NCBI GenBank assembly: GCA_904063045.1
Contig: CAJFCJ010000094.1
Coordinates: forward strand, 1 to 32,390
DNA from: Dimorphilus gyrociliatus
Taxonomy: Eukaryota; Annelida; Polychaeta; Dinophilidae
Direction: 5' to 3'
Length of the DNA: 32,390 nt
Of the stretch, positions 8,991 through 17,687 are shown piece after piece. The translations under genes and the position numbers were made by a program. A model generated the notes under the pieces. The model searched no databases and was not told the DNA's origin. It worked only from the letters and a program-made list of their open reading frames with translations. The number at the start of each line of letters is the position of its first letter. Within the stretch, counting starts at the first letter, position 1.

Positions 8991-10275
8991 ATGTGTGATG
9001 ATAATGCTGCAGCTGTGGTTGTTGACAATGGCTCTGGTTTTATTAAAGCTGGCTTTTCTGGTGATAAAGAACCCATGACAATTTTCCCCACCATTGTTGG
9101 TAAATCAAAAAGTGTAATGAAGGATCAAAAGCATTATTATTATGGAGATGAAGCCCAATCAATGAGAAAAAAACTAGGTATTAGATATCCAATAGAAAAG
9201 GGTATTGTAAGAAACTGGGATGATATGGAACAAATATGGCAGCATACTTTCTACAATGAGCTACATGTGTTACCGGAAGAACAACCCATTTTGATGACAG
9301 AAGCCCCAACGAATCCTCGGCCTATTCGTGAAAAAATGACACAAGTAAGATTATAAATTACAAAGCAAATATTTAGTGAAAACTTTAAAAAGGTTGACAG
9401 AATTTTTCATACCAGTTTACAATAATTTTATCTTTTTTGTAGATAATGTTTGAAACATTCAATGTTCCATATTTCTATGTAAGCGTCCCAGCTGTACTTG
9501 CTTTGTATGCTGAAGGAAGAACAACTGGTGTTGTTTTGAGCTCAGGTGATAGTCTTACTCATGCTGTTCCAGTCTATGATGGTCATATTGTCCCTAATGC
9601 CACTATCCATCTTGATATAGCTGGGAAAGATTTAACTGACTACCTGATAAAAATTCTTGGTGATAAAGGTTACAACCTAACTAGTTCGGATGATAGAGTA
9701 ATAGCAACAGATATAAAGGAAAAATTGAACTATGTGGCATTAAATTTTGAAGAAGAAATACTTTGCGATTCATCAATTGAAAAAAGATACGAATTACCTG
9801 ATGGACAAGAAATGACAATTGGAAATGAAAGATTTCGTTGTCCAGAAGTTCTTTTCCATCCTTCAATTCTAGGACTAGAATCTGATGGTATTCACAGAAC
9901 AATTTATAATTCTATAACAAAATGTGATGATAATATCAGGTGAATTTTTTTTTATTCTGCTATGAAATAATGTTGATAGACAACTTGAATTTTGCTTACA
10001 GAGACACACTGTTTAATAATATAATACTGAGTGGAGGTTGTACCATGTGTGAAGGTATTGGTCAGAGAGTACACAAAGAATTAGCATTGATACTTCCTCC
10101 AAGAAAAAGATGTAATGTTATTGCTTCAGCTAAAAGGAAATATTCTCCATGGATTGGAGGTTCGAGTTTAGCATCTTTATCTACTTTTCGAGAAATGAGC
10201 ATTAGCAGGAAAGAATATGATGAATCTGGGTCATCTATTATACATAGGAAATGCCTCCTAACAAAAGTAATGTAG
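8991..10275 (+). CDS. Divergent actin, three exons, 374 aa
   Basis: Exons 8991-9344, 9443-9939 and 10002-10275 have consensus GT-AG introns (98 and 62 nt; phases 0 and 2) and sum to 1,125 nt. I chose ATG 8991 because [16 protein letters not shown] matches the actin N-terminus. Canonical landmarks present: VVDNGSG phosphate loop, [56 protein letters not shown] and [15 protein letters not shown]. Length matches the usual 375-376. Differences: the D-loop region is about four residues shorter; the position of Gln137 is Pro ([10 protein letters not shown]); Asp154 is Ser ([10 protein letters not shown]) while Asp157 and His161 are kept; His73 is Lys (YPIEKG); the C-terminus is KCLLTKVM instead of KCF. 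By family knowledge this is a filament-forming ATPase. The replaced residues suggest altered hydrolysis or polymerisation. The frame is intact, so it is probably expressed. Confidence 0.96.
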
Positions 10276-10294
10276 CTTGTGAACCTTTTGTCTT

Positions 10295-10300
10295 AATAAA
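10295..10300 (+). promoter_or_regulatory. Poly(A) signal AATAAA of the actin gene
   Basis: A canonical hexamer 20 nt downstream of the actin stop codon. Confidence 0.75.
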
Positions 10301-10451
10301 AACAAATTATAGTTTATAATGTAAAATGTGTTACCTTTAACTTGTAGACATTAGCCCAAGTTCAAAAGTATTAACTTGTTTTTTAACAAACATGTTCAAA
10401 TTGCACTCATATTAACTCATCACTTGTTTACATAAGATAATTTAAAATTTT

Positions 10452-10629
10452 GAGATGCTGTTGAAAACGCCCATTTTGGTGTATTTTTGAGGTGAAATCT
10501 TGGGTTGGGATTGGGTTATGAAAATTATTTAAGCCATTGGTTTGTAATTAGGTGGGTCCAAACTAAGGGTTAGGAACAATGAAGTGCTGGAAACAGGGTC
10601 CAGGACTGGGTTAGGGTTAGGGTAAAACT
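10452..10629. mobile_element. Truncated MITE copy (one end only)
   Basis: The left end GAGATGCTGTTGAAAACGCC and the interior (ggtgggtccaaactaagg, then a ggttagggttaggg tract) match the complete copy at 21890-22097. The right terminal repeat is missing and replaced by unrelated sequence. Confidence 0.8.
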
Positions 10630-10689
10630 GTCAATGGTAAAACTGGAAATCAAGACTATTAAAACTAAATGAATGAAGAAAATTTAAGC

Positions 10690-11225
10690 CCCGTGATTTC
10701 TGAAAAAGCCATCCCAAGTATCCTTAAAGAATGGGGAGCAAGGCATTTAGATATCCCAAAAGTGTGCCCTCTGTCAACAAGAGCAAATGCACAATATGAG
10801 ATGTTTTAGGGGGATTTGTCCAGAACCAAATTGAATGTCAGAAAGTTACATTCACAGATGAATCTAGATTTTCATTAAATGGCCCACATCATTTGACAAT
10901 GGTCTAAATGACTGACCAAGGCTTTCTAGGGAAAAACCTCTGGTTGGTAGAGGAGGAGTGATGGGATGGGGGTGTAAATCCTCAGATGGTGAAGTCTTTG
11001 ATTGGCCTCCATATTCTTCAGATCTCAAGAACATAGAAATTTTATGGGGTTATATGAACCAAAAGGTGTACAAAATTCAAAAACCAAAATATAGGACAAG
11101 ATATAGGAGGAGGTAGAAAAAATCAAAAACAATGATAAAGATTTTGTGAAACATTTATATAGAGGAATGGTGAAGTGAGTTTTGCTGGTGTATAATAAAC
11201 AAAGGCAACAGGATTGATAAGTAGC
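10690..11225 (+). pseudogene. Degenerate Tc1/mariner transposase relic
   Basis: Translated fragments in different frames keep Tc1 landmarks in order: VTFTDESRFSLNGP (first catalytic Asp) at about 10850-10890, a GGVMGWGC-like stretch near 10955, and FDWPPYSSDLKNIEILWGYM (catalytic Glu region) at about 10998-11060. Stops and frame shifts are frequent. It is a different lineage from the intact element at 17797, as its residue wording differs. Dead cut-and-paste transposon. Confidence 0.8.
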
Positions 11226-11494
11226 TCTTAAACCAAGGGAAAGAGCAAAAATTAAAAAAAAGATAAAGACAAACTAACCAATTAAGCCTATATGAATATT
11301 TTTGGCCATATTTTTGGATTCTTTTAAGAAAAAAAAATCATTTAAAAAAACAATTTCTTTTTTTTAATATATGGATATTTGTGTATACTACATGTCAGGT
11401 TTGAAAATAGATAAAAAGCATAAAAAAGCTATTATTTAAACTTAAGTTGTAAAAAAAGGACAATAAATATTACTTTATATCATTTTATATCAGT
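11226..11494. other. AT-rich spacer
   Basis: Homopolymer-rich intergenic DNA between the Tc1 relic and a MULE relic; nothing recognised. Confidence 0.3.
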
Positions 11495-12060
11495 TTATAG
11501 TGCATTAATAATAATAAAATTGATCCTCTGATATCCAATCTTCTTCTTTGACATAAGCTTTTCATAGATAATAACTACATCTGCTTCTCTTTTCAGTTCA
11601 TCAACCAGCCAATAGAATGATCTTTCAGATTGTACTTTACTATTCATTCTATTGTGCCATCCCTCCACACTGTTATTAGTTCTTATGGACAATCCATATA
11701 TGGACCAATTCTCTGGTTTCCAGATGGAGTTGATAATCCAAGTAGACTCAAAATATTCCCACAAATCTGCAAATTTTTCTTTTTCTGTCAGGTGAGATAT
11801 TAATCTATAAAATGTTGGAGCAATGATATTAGCAGGCAGAAAAGGTCAGACCATCAGCTTTCTCATGTCTCTCCAGTCCTCTCCTTTCTCCATATACTTT
11901 CCAGAGTAGCCAAGAGACTAGGTGTTCTATATATGGTGGGCTTACATTCTCTAAATTTATTACATGTTTGGTAAAAGCAACTTCCACCTGGTCTCAGCCG
12001 CATGATTATTTTGAAAGGACTTGATGGAGCTCTGAATCAGTTAGATACATAATGGTGGAG
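11495..12060 (-). pseudogene. MULE-type transposase relic, copy A
   Basis: The minus strand encodes the C-terminal part of a MULE transposase: FYRLISHLTEKEKFADLWEY, then SIRTNNSVEGWHNRMNSK, the conserved 'RTNN..EGWH' block of animal MULEs, then YWLVDELKREADVVIIYEKL. A TGA lies upstream within the WRDMRKLMV/PFLPANI block, and the N-terminal catalytic part is unreadable. Homologous to copies B and C at 13690-15494 on the opposite strand. Confidence 0.82.
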
Positions 12061-12086
12061 AATGTGCCAGGATGAGTATGTCAGGA

Positions 12087-12109
12087 AGAGAGAGAGAGAG
12101 AGAGAGAGA
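12087..12109. repeat. (GA)n microsatellite
   Basis: About 23 bp of alternating AG next to MULE copy A. Confidence 0.9.
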
Positions 12110-13000
12110 TTTGCAATTCTTTCACAAAAACTATAATTTTATTGGGGAAAAAGAGTAATGTGATAATGAGGATTAATTAGAATTAACTAGATAATCCTAG
12201 TTAATCCTATTATAGAAATTATAGAACTTTAGAAAGGTGTCAAACTTGTTACATCTTATTCAAAAACAGATGTGGAAGAGGCAGGCTTGTTTTTGGAGTG
12301 CCACATGTTACCCATAAGTGATGCAATAGTTTTTCATGTTTTTGTTTTATGTGCATTGTGAGACTGTTACATTTCAACTTATATTGTTACAAGCTTAAGT
12401 ATTATAATTCAAATAAACAATTTAAATTAAACATTTTGTTCAAAGGTTCCAGTACAAAATATTCACAATTTTCAAATACTTCAATTTCCAATTTAATCTC
12501 TTGTTTTAGAATACAAAAAAAATTTTTTTTCTGCTTAAATCATTACAATACTCAATTTATCAACCAATAAGACAAAAAACAATATAATCTTGGCTGGTAT
12601 TCAACTCCCTGTCCAACTGCAAAAGTATCTCATTATGAATATTTATAAAGTGCAATTTAATATCAACTAGCAAAAATTGGCCACTAAACAAAGCATAAAG
12701 TCACAGAGTACAAGACTATAAACAGTTTCTGCCCACACTCAGATTATTGTAAATTATTGATTGGCTATTAAAAAAACTGGGTCATTGTCCTGTCAAACAA
12801 AAAAATGTTATGAGAAAAAAAAATAGTCCCAGTTTAAGCACATAATTTCTATAAACAAAAAAAATTATTCTTTAGTATTAGATTATTTAAATATTTTCTA
12901 TAGATTGTTGATAATATAATAAACAATTTAAATCAATTCAAAAAAAGTGAAATCATAACACTTCAATTTCAATTCTTACCAAGCAAAAAGAAACAAATAA
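12110..13000. other. No gene; dispersed repeat fragment at about 12240-12315
   Basis: AT-rich. Bases 12240-12315 match 26296-26372 in inverted orientation (shared blocks include AGGCAGGCTT and CACATGTTAC). The rest shows no coding signal. The first exon of the Ly6-like gene could lie here but was not found. Confidence 0.4.
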
Positions 13001-13273
13001 ATGGAAATTATTGATTGTTCCATTGGAGATTGTTGGGCATATAGAACTGAAACTTCTGATAAGATAGAATATATCAGAGGGTGTTCAAATGAAACTTGCA
13101 CTTCAGAAGCAACAAATGAAATTTGCAAAACTGCAAATGGAAAGACAGAATGTGAAAAGTGTTGTAAAGGTGACAAATGCAATACTTGGGAATTAGATGG
13201 AAAAGCAGGAGTTGAAAAGACTAATTTTTCATTTCAATTTATTGTCATGATGAAGCTTTTACTACAAAACTAA
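13001..13273 (+). CDS. Ly6/three-finger-like GPI-type protein, last exon
   Basis: The frame carries a Ly6/uPAR-like pattern: DCSIGDCWAY, GCSNETC, NEICKTANGKTECEKCCKGD, then KCN (the CC-x3-KCN end characteristic of three-finger proteins), followed by a hydrophobic C-terminus (FSFQFIVMMKLLL) that could serve as a GPI-attachment signal. Such proteins are small, disulphide-rich and surface-bound or secreted; venom toxins are a derived branch, but nothing here indicates a toxin. The N-terminal cysteines and signal peptide must be in an upstream exon that I did not find. The ATG at 13001 is probably internal to the exon. Confidence 0.68.
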   Translation: MEIIDCSIGDCWAYRTETSDKIEYIRGCSNETCTSEATNEICKTANGKTECEKCCKGDKCNTWELDGKAGVEKTNFSFQFIVMMKLLLQN

Positions 13274-13689
13274 CTGCTATTAATTTGCTTCTGGTGACTA
13301 TTCAAAAAGTTCTCATGATGAAATATATTTACCAGATGTTATTGCAGTGAGAGGTTTTTAACATTTAGAGTACTTCAAGTAGGATTTTACCTTATAAGTT
13401 TTGCATCAGCTTTTAGAAACAGTTTAGTTTCTGGAATCAGATTTTTTAGTAGTTTAAAAGGTTGAACCTTTGACAGCCATATTAAGTTTTCTAACACCTA
13501 TTTTACAATAAATAAGATTTAGTCAAGGATTAAATGCTAGTGAACTTATTTTACTTAAAGAACTATCCAAGTATTTATTATTCAGATTACAATTATGTAA
13601 CCTATCTATATTTACTCAACTCAAATGATAGTTTACCAATTTATTTCAATTCCTTCAAATGATAATACTTGTTCTCAAAATGAAATTGT
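13274..13689. other. No gene recognised
   Basis: AT-rich sequence between the Ly6-like exon and MULE copy B; only fragmentary frames. Confidence 0.3.
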
Positions 13690-14402
13690 AAGATAATGAT
13701 AATCTACAAATAAAATTTTTTGGATGTATAGCTTTTGACGAAAGTGATGGTAAAATTGCTTTTTTTCATTTTTAAGTTCAGAAGAGAAAAGTGCTTATAA
13801 ACTACTTTTAGAGATAAGTTGTGTTTTAAGAAATGTAAATCAACGATAATTTGTGCTTTTAGGGTCCAAATGAGCCAACTGGCAACATCTGTATGCATAA
13901 AATTATTTTGGACCATTACAAGGCTATTTGGAAAGGTTTCTGATATACTGTTAATGGTTAGTTGCTCTTTTGACTGGTCACAAGCAATAGTCCCAAAAAT
14001 TCAAATTAGTAACTATATTAAAAAGCATAACATCTATATATTGTAATAATGTAATTGAGTATATTGAAGACAACTGGATTAAAGGTAGCTTTTGGCCTCC
14101 AGAGACTTGTTCTGTCATCAACAAAATAATCAAAACTAACAGTGATTTGGAGGGTTTTCATCAATGATTAAATAAAGATAGAGATTTAAACTTGTCATTT
14201 TATTTGGTTGTTGATGAACTGAAAAGAGAAACTGACTTAATTTTTTATGGGAAATTGTTTAATGAGAAAAAAATAGCAAGATTTAAAAAAAGCCAAATTC
14301 AAGAATTCAAAAAAAAAAATCCTAGCAATTTGGGATAAGTTCAAAGCTGTTGAAATAACAGCAAGTCAACATCTTGAAATGTCTTCTGCAGTTTATTATT
14401 AG
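13690..14402 (+). pseudogene. MULE-type transposase relic, copy B
   Basis: Collinear with copy C: a decayed end of the catalytic exon (about 13720-13800), the intron acceptor gtgcttttag, then CSFDWSQAIV (the zinc/His 'GC.FHWSQ' block) and EDNWIKGSFWPPETC, DLEGFHQ-stop-LNKD and VVDELKRETDLI. The stop in the FH(Q/N)-x-LNK block is TGA where Arg (CGA) is expected, as also in copy C. Multiple other breaks. Inactive. Confidence 0.82.
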
Positions 14403-14526
14403 TCTTTTTACTGCTGTTTTCTATAGCAGAATTAAAGTATATATATTGTGTATACAATACTGTTGAATAATGAAAATAATCAATATGACATTCATTCCTT
14501 CTGAATTTCTAAATTAAAATATAAAT

Positions 14527-15494
14527 ATGAATAATGAGAAGATCATTATCTTTGCAACAAATTATCAATTGGAGTTATTGTCAAAGGGAAAAATTTGGTA
14601 CCTTGATGATACTTTTGAAATTGCCAAGGATCCATTTCTCCAAATGTTCTCAATCCATGGAGAGTTGAAGCAGGTGCCATTGCTTTTTTCATTCTTAACT
14701 TCAAAAAAGAAAACAGCTTTAAATTACTATTCAAGGTAAGTTAAATACTTAAATCAATGATAGTTTGTGCATTTAGGCTGAAAATGAATTAACTGGTCAC
14801 ATCTCTGTTCAAAAAATTCTTTTGAACTATGAGAAGTCCATTTGGAAAGTATTAGAGATACATAGCCAGATGTTACAATGGCTGGTTGTTCTTTTCATTG
14901 GTCACAAGCCATTTTTAGACAATTTCAGGTTAGAAATAATGCTAATAAGTGTCAAAATTTAATCTAAGTTTATTATTCTACTTTTAGGATCTGGGTTACA
15001 GCCCAGAATTTAAAAAGAGAGAAATAGAATGGCAATCAATGAAAATGATTATGGCTTTGCCCTACCTGCCTCATACTTTGATTGCAAATCAATTCTACAA
15101 AATAAAAAGTAAGCTGGCTGAAAGAAATAAGCTTAGAGATTTTTTATTAGAATATGTGGAGGATAATTGGACAAAAAATAACTTTTGGCCTCCAGAAACT
15201 TGGTATGTTTTTAACCAGTCAACCAGAACAAATAATGATCTGGAAGGATTCCATAATTGACTCAATAAAAACATGGGAATAAATTCATTATTTTACACAG
15301 TTATTGATCTAAAGAGAGAGGCTGAGTTAATTTCTGTATATGAAAAATTATTAAGTGAGAAGAAGATATTGAGAATGCAAAAAAAAGTCTACACAAAAAT
15401 TCAAAAAGAACTGTTTTCCATTTGGGAAAACTTCAAAGTTGGTGACATCACAGCAAGTCAACTTGTCGAGATGTGTTCTGCTTTATATTATTAA
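14527..15494 (+). pseudogene. MULE-type transposase relic, copy C (best preserved)
   Basis: Three exon-like blocks: 14527-14735, 14777-14928 and 14988-15494, bounded by AAG|gtaagt, tgcatttag|, CAG|gttaga and cttttag|. The first encodes the MULE catalytic start (KIWYLDDTFEIAKDPFLQMF, then LKQVPLLFSFLT), with the DDTF aspartate expected in the DDE centre. The second ends MAGCSFHWSQAIFRQFQ after a frame shift. The third has DLGYSPEFKKREIEWQSM, MALPYLPHT, STRTNNDLEGFHN and, after a TGA, LKREAELISVYEKLLSEKK to the C-terminus. The N-terminal DNA-binding (FLYWCH/WRKY-like) domain is absent. The frame shift and TGA inactivate it. A terminal-repeat-like end lies 390 bp downstream at about 15885. Confidence 0.85.
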
Positions 15495-15639
15495 ATATGT
15501 GCATTAGTAATTCCACAGTATTAAAAAAATAAAAAATGTTCAAGCCATTTGAAAAAATATGTTCTTAAATAAACTTTTTTCTTTGCAATTTCATGGTTTT
15601 CATTTTCTCAGATCATTAGTATTTAATCAATTATGTAAA

Positions 15640-15885
15640 ATATGTTAACTCATTTATACAATATTTTCTTATTTTTCTGAAATCATTTCATCTTCTCTCT
15701 TCTTATTTAATTATTTTTATAATACTATGTGGACATTTACTGTTCATTTGTGGACTTTTCTGTTCCTTTGTTGACATTTTCTGTCCATCTGTGGATGTTT
15801 TCTGTCCATCTGTGAACATTTTCTGTCAATTGTGGACATTTTCTGTTGTGGACATTTCCTGTTGTTGACATTTTCTGTCAGCCTC
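15640..15885. repeat. Element terminus with tandem 16-21-bp repeats
   Basis: About eight imperfect copies of a unit like TGTGGACATTTTCTGTCCAT run from about 15729 to 15880 and end at 15885. On the minus strand the end reads GAGGCTGACAGAAAATG, close to the MITE terminus GGGGCCGACAGAAAACG. The sequence before the array (tcttctctcttcttattt, then ctatgtg) also occurs at 31222-31260 in inverse orientation, so this is one end of a larger repeat. It lies directly downstream of MULE copy C. Confidence 0.8.
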
Positions 15886-16365
15886 ATTCTTTTCAATTCT
15901 AGATATATTTTTTCAAACATGGAACAATATCTTCCTAAATTTCCGAACTCTCTACTTTTAACTTCATTTAGATCACACCTATGTAAATGAAGATTTTTTA
16001 GAGTGTTTGATGACATTTGAAGTCTTTCCCAAATATTTAAAAATCCAGTTCCCATACTTCTATTCCCTGCTAGATTGATTGTTTCCAGTGCAGAACAATG
16101 TTTCAGCAAACTTCCAAACCCTACACTTTGTTCTTCATTTAATTCACACTGATGTAAATGAGGATTTTTCAGAGTGTTTGATTACATTTGAATTCCTTCA
16201 CAAATATTTAAAAATCCAATTCCAATTTTACTATTCCTTGCTAGATTGAGTGTTTCCAGTGTGGAAAAAATGACAGTTATTTAAATGAAGATTCTTCAAG
16301 GTGTTTGATGACATTTTAAGTGCATTACAAATTTTTCAAAATTGATTTTCCCTTTTTTTCTTCAA
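15886..16365 (-). pseudogene. LRR (RNI-type) pseudogene fragment
   Basis: The minus strand has three repeats of about 55 residues with blocks ALETINLAGNRSMGTGFLNI and NTLKNLHLHRCDLNEVKSRE; a second copy reads LETLNLARNSKIGIGFLNIC and a third begins ALKMSSNTLKNLHLNNC. This is the alternating LRR pattern of NLR-type proteins. The middle repeat has TAA where the others have TCA (QMSSNTLKN), and the 3' end runs straight into the terminal-repeat array at 15885. Truncated and dead. Confidence 0.82.
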
Positions 16366-16700
16366 AGATTTTGAACATTTAGTTTGTTCTTCATATGTGA
16401 TAGAGGACTTGGCAGCCACTTTGAAAATAGGACTTTTTTACTTTTGTTTTCTACAATAGTAGCTCCATCTTGTATTTTTCAGTTGTTGAGTTTCTAACTT
16501 TTTTCAAACAAATGAATATTAATTTACGATATATTATATTGTTATAGTTAAAAGTTATTAAATTTTTTATATTTTGTAAATAGCGAATGTTTCTAATAGG
16601 TATTACTAAAACATGGACTGCACTGTTTTATATAAAGAATATTAAATATTACTTATATCAGTAATCATGTTATATTATATTGTTGTGTATATCCCAAATT
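16366..16700. other. AT-rich spacer
   Basis: No coding signal beyond a possible further decayed LRR residue at the left margin. Confidence 0.3.
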
Positions 16701-16751
16701 GGATGTGACAGAAAACGTCCACAAATCAGTGCTTTTACCCTAACCCTAACC
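16701..16751. mobile_element. MITE end fragment
   Basis: Begins GGATGTGACAGAAAACGTCC and runs into taccctaaccctaaccc, matching the minus-strand reading of the right end of the 2685-2891 MITE. The other end is not present. Confidence 0.75.
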
Positions 16752-17687
16752 CAGAATTTGATATGGGTAGCAGTCAACATTTCAGCTCAATTGATGCAAT
16801 TTGCAATGATTCTGTTCCAGAGTCTAAAATAGTAATTATAGCAATTAGCCTCCAATATCACAAGTTCAAACTCTCAAACAGAGTGAAAAGAATCTGGACT
16901 GAAGCAATGCTACTTCTCACCTTCTATAAAAACTCGAAATATTTTGGATACGTTAACCCTTTTTCAAGTGAGTAGATAGGCGGCCACCAGACTGATTTCT
17001 GAAAAGATAACTGTACCTTAGGTTGGGTAATTGTTCGATCTCACACAATTTTGCTACAGATCACCTTCATACTATCCACAATGGTCTGTCAAACACTAAA
17101 AATACTGAAAATTTATACCTGCTCCGATTTACTTGAAATTTTGTCCAGGGCTAGAATGTAAAAAATTTGAGCAAAATTCATAAGTGTCGAGTGGGTGGCA
17201 TTAAAAAATTTTACAACTATTTGTGGCAAAGACATATCCAAGAAAAAATATAATATAGTTTTTTAAATAAATAATAAAAACTGAATGAAATATGAATTTT
17301 TGAATTGTAATTTCATTTAAATTACATTGGAAATTGAACAGCTGTTTTTCCAATAAAACAATCAAAACAAAATGTTTTTTAAAGGGAAATCAAAAAACCT
17401 TGAAAAATGTATTACAAAAGCAATAACATTTTTCTTTTATGGAAATTGTAACATTAATCATTGTTTTTATTTGTTCAATATAAAATAGGGCCTTATTGTG
17501 AATTCTGAATAAAAACTGAGCAATTGTTTAAGTGAATACAAAAATAAAAAATTTCATTCCCAAAAAATATGGATTATGATCTTTTAAGAGAAAATTTTTC
17601 TTATAAAAAGGCTGGATTTTCTAATTGAGACTTCACAGGTGAAATTTTTAAAGTTTCAGTTTGTTAAAAACTGAAAGAAAGAAAATT
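16752..17687. other. No gene recognised
   Basis: A 70-codon plus-strand frame starts inside the MITE fragment (16763) and shows no domain. The stretch 16975-17210 has slightly higher GC and could be another old repeat, unassigned. Confidence 0.3.

Noticed and set aside
9681-9902. 73-codon frame antisense to actin
   Set aside because: Shadow of actin exon 2.
10681-10810. Open stretch starting ATGAATGAAGAAAAT as a separate gene
   Set aside because: It ends quickly and lies at the head of the Tc1 relic; no domain found.
13001-13273. Three-finger venom toxin
   Set aside because: The C-terminal hydrophobic segment fits a GPI-anchored Ly6-type surface protein better, and no toxin-specific feature is visible.
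15744-16109. 121-aa minus-strand frame as one protein
   Set aside because: Only the first part is LRR; the C-terminal repeats (DRKCSQMDRKHPQMDRK) are a translation of the terminal-repeat array.
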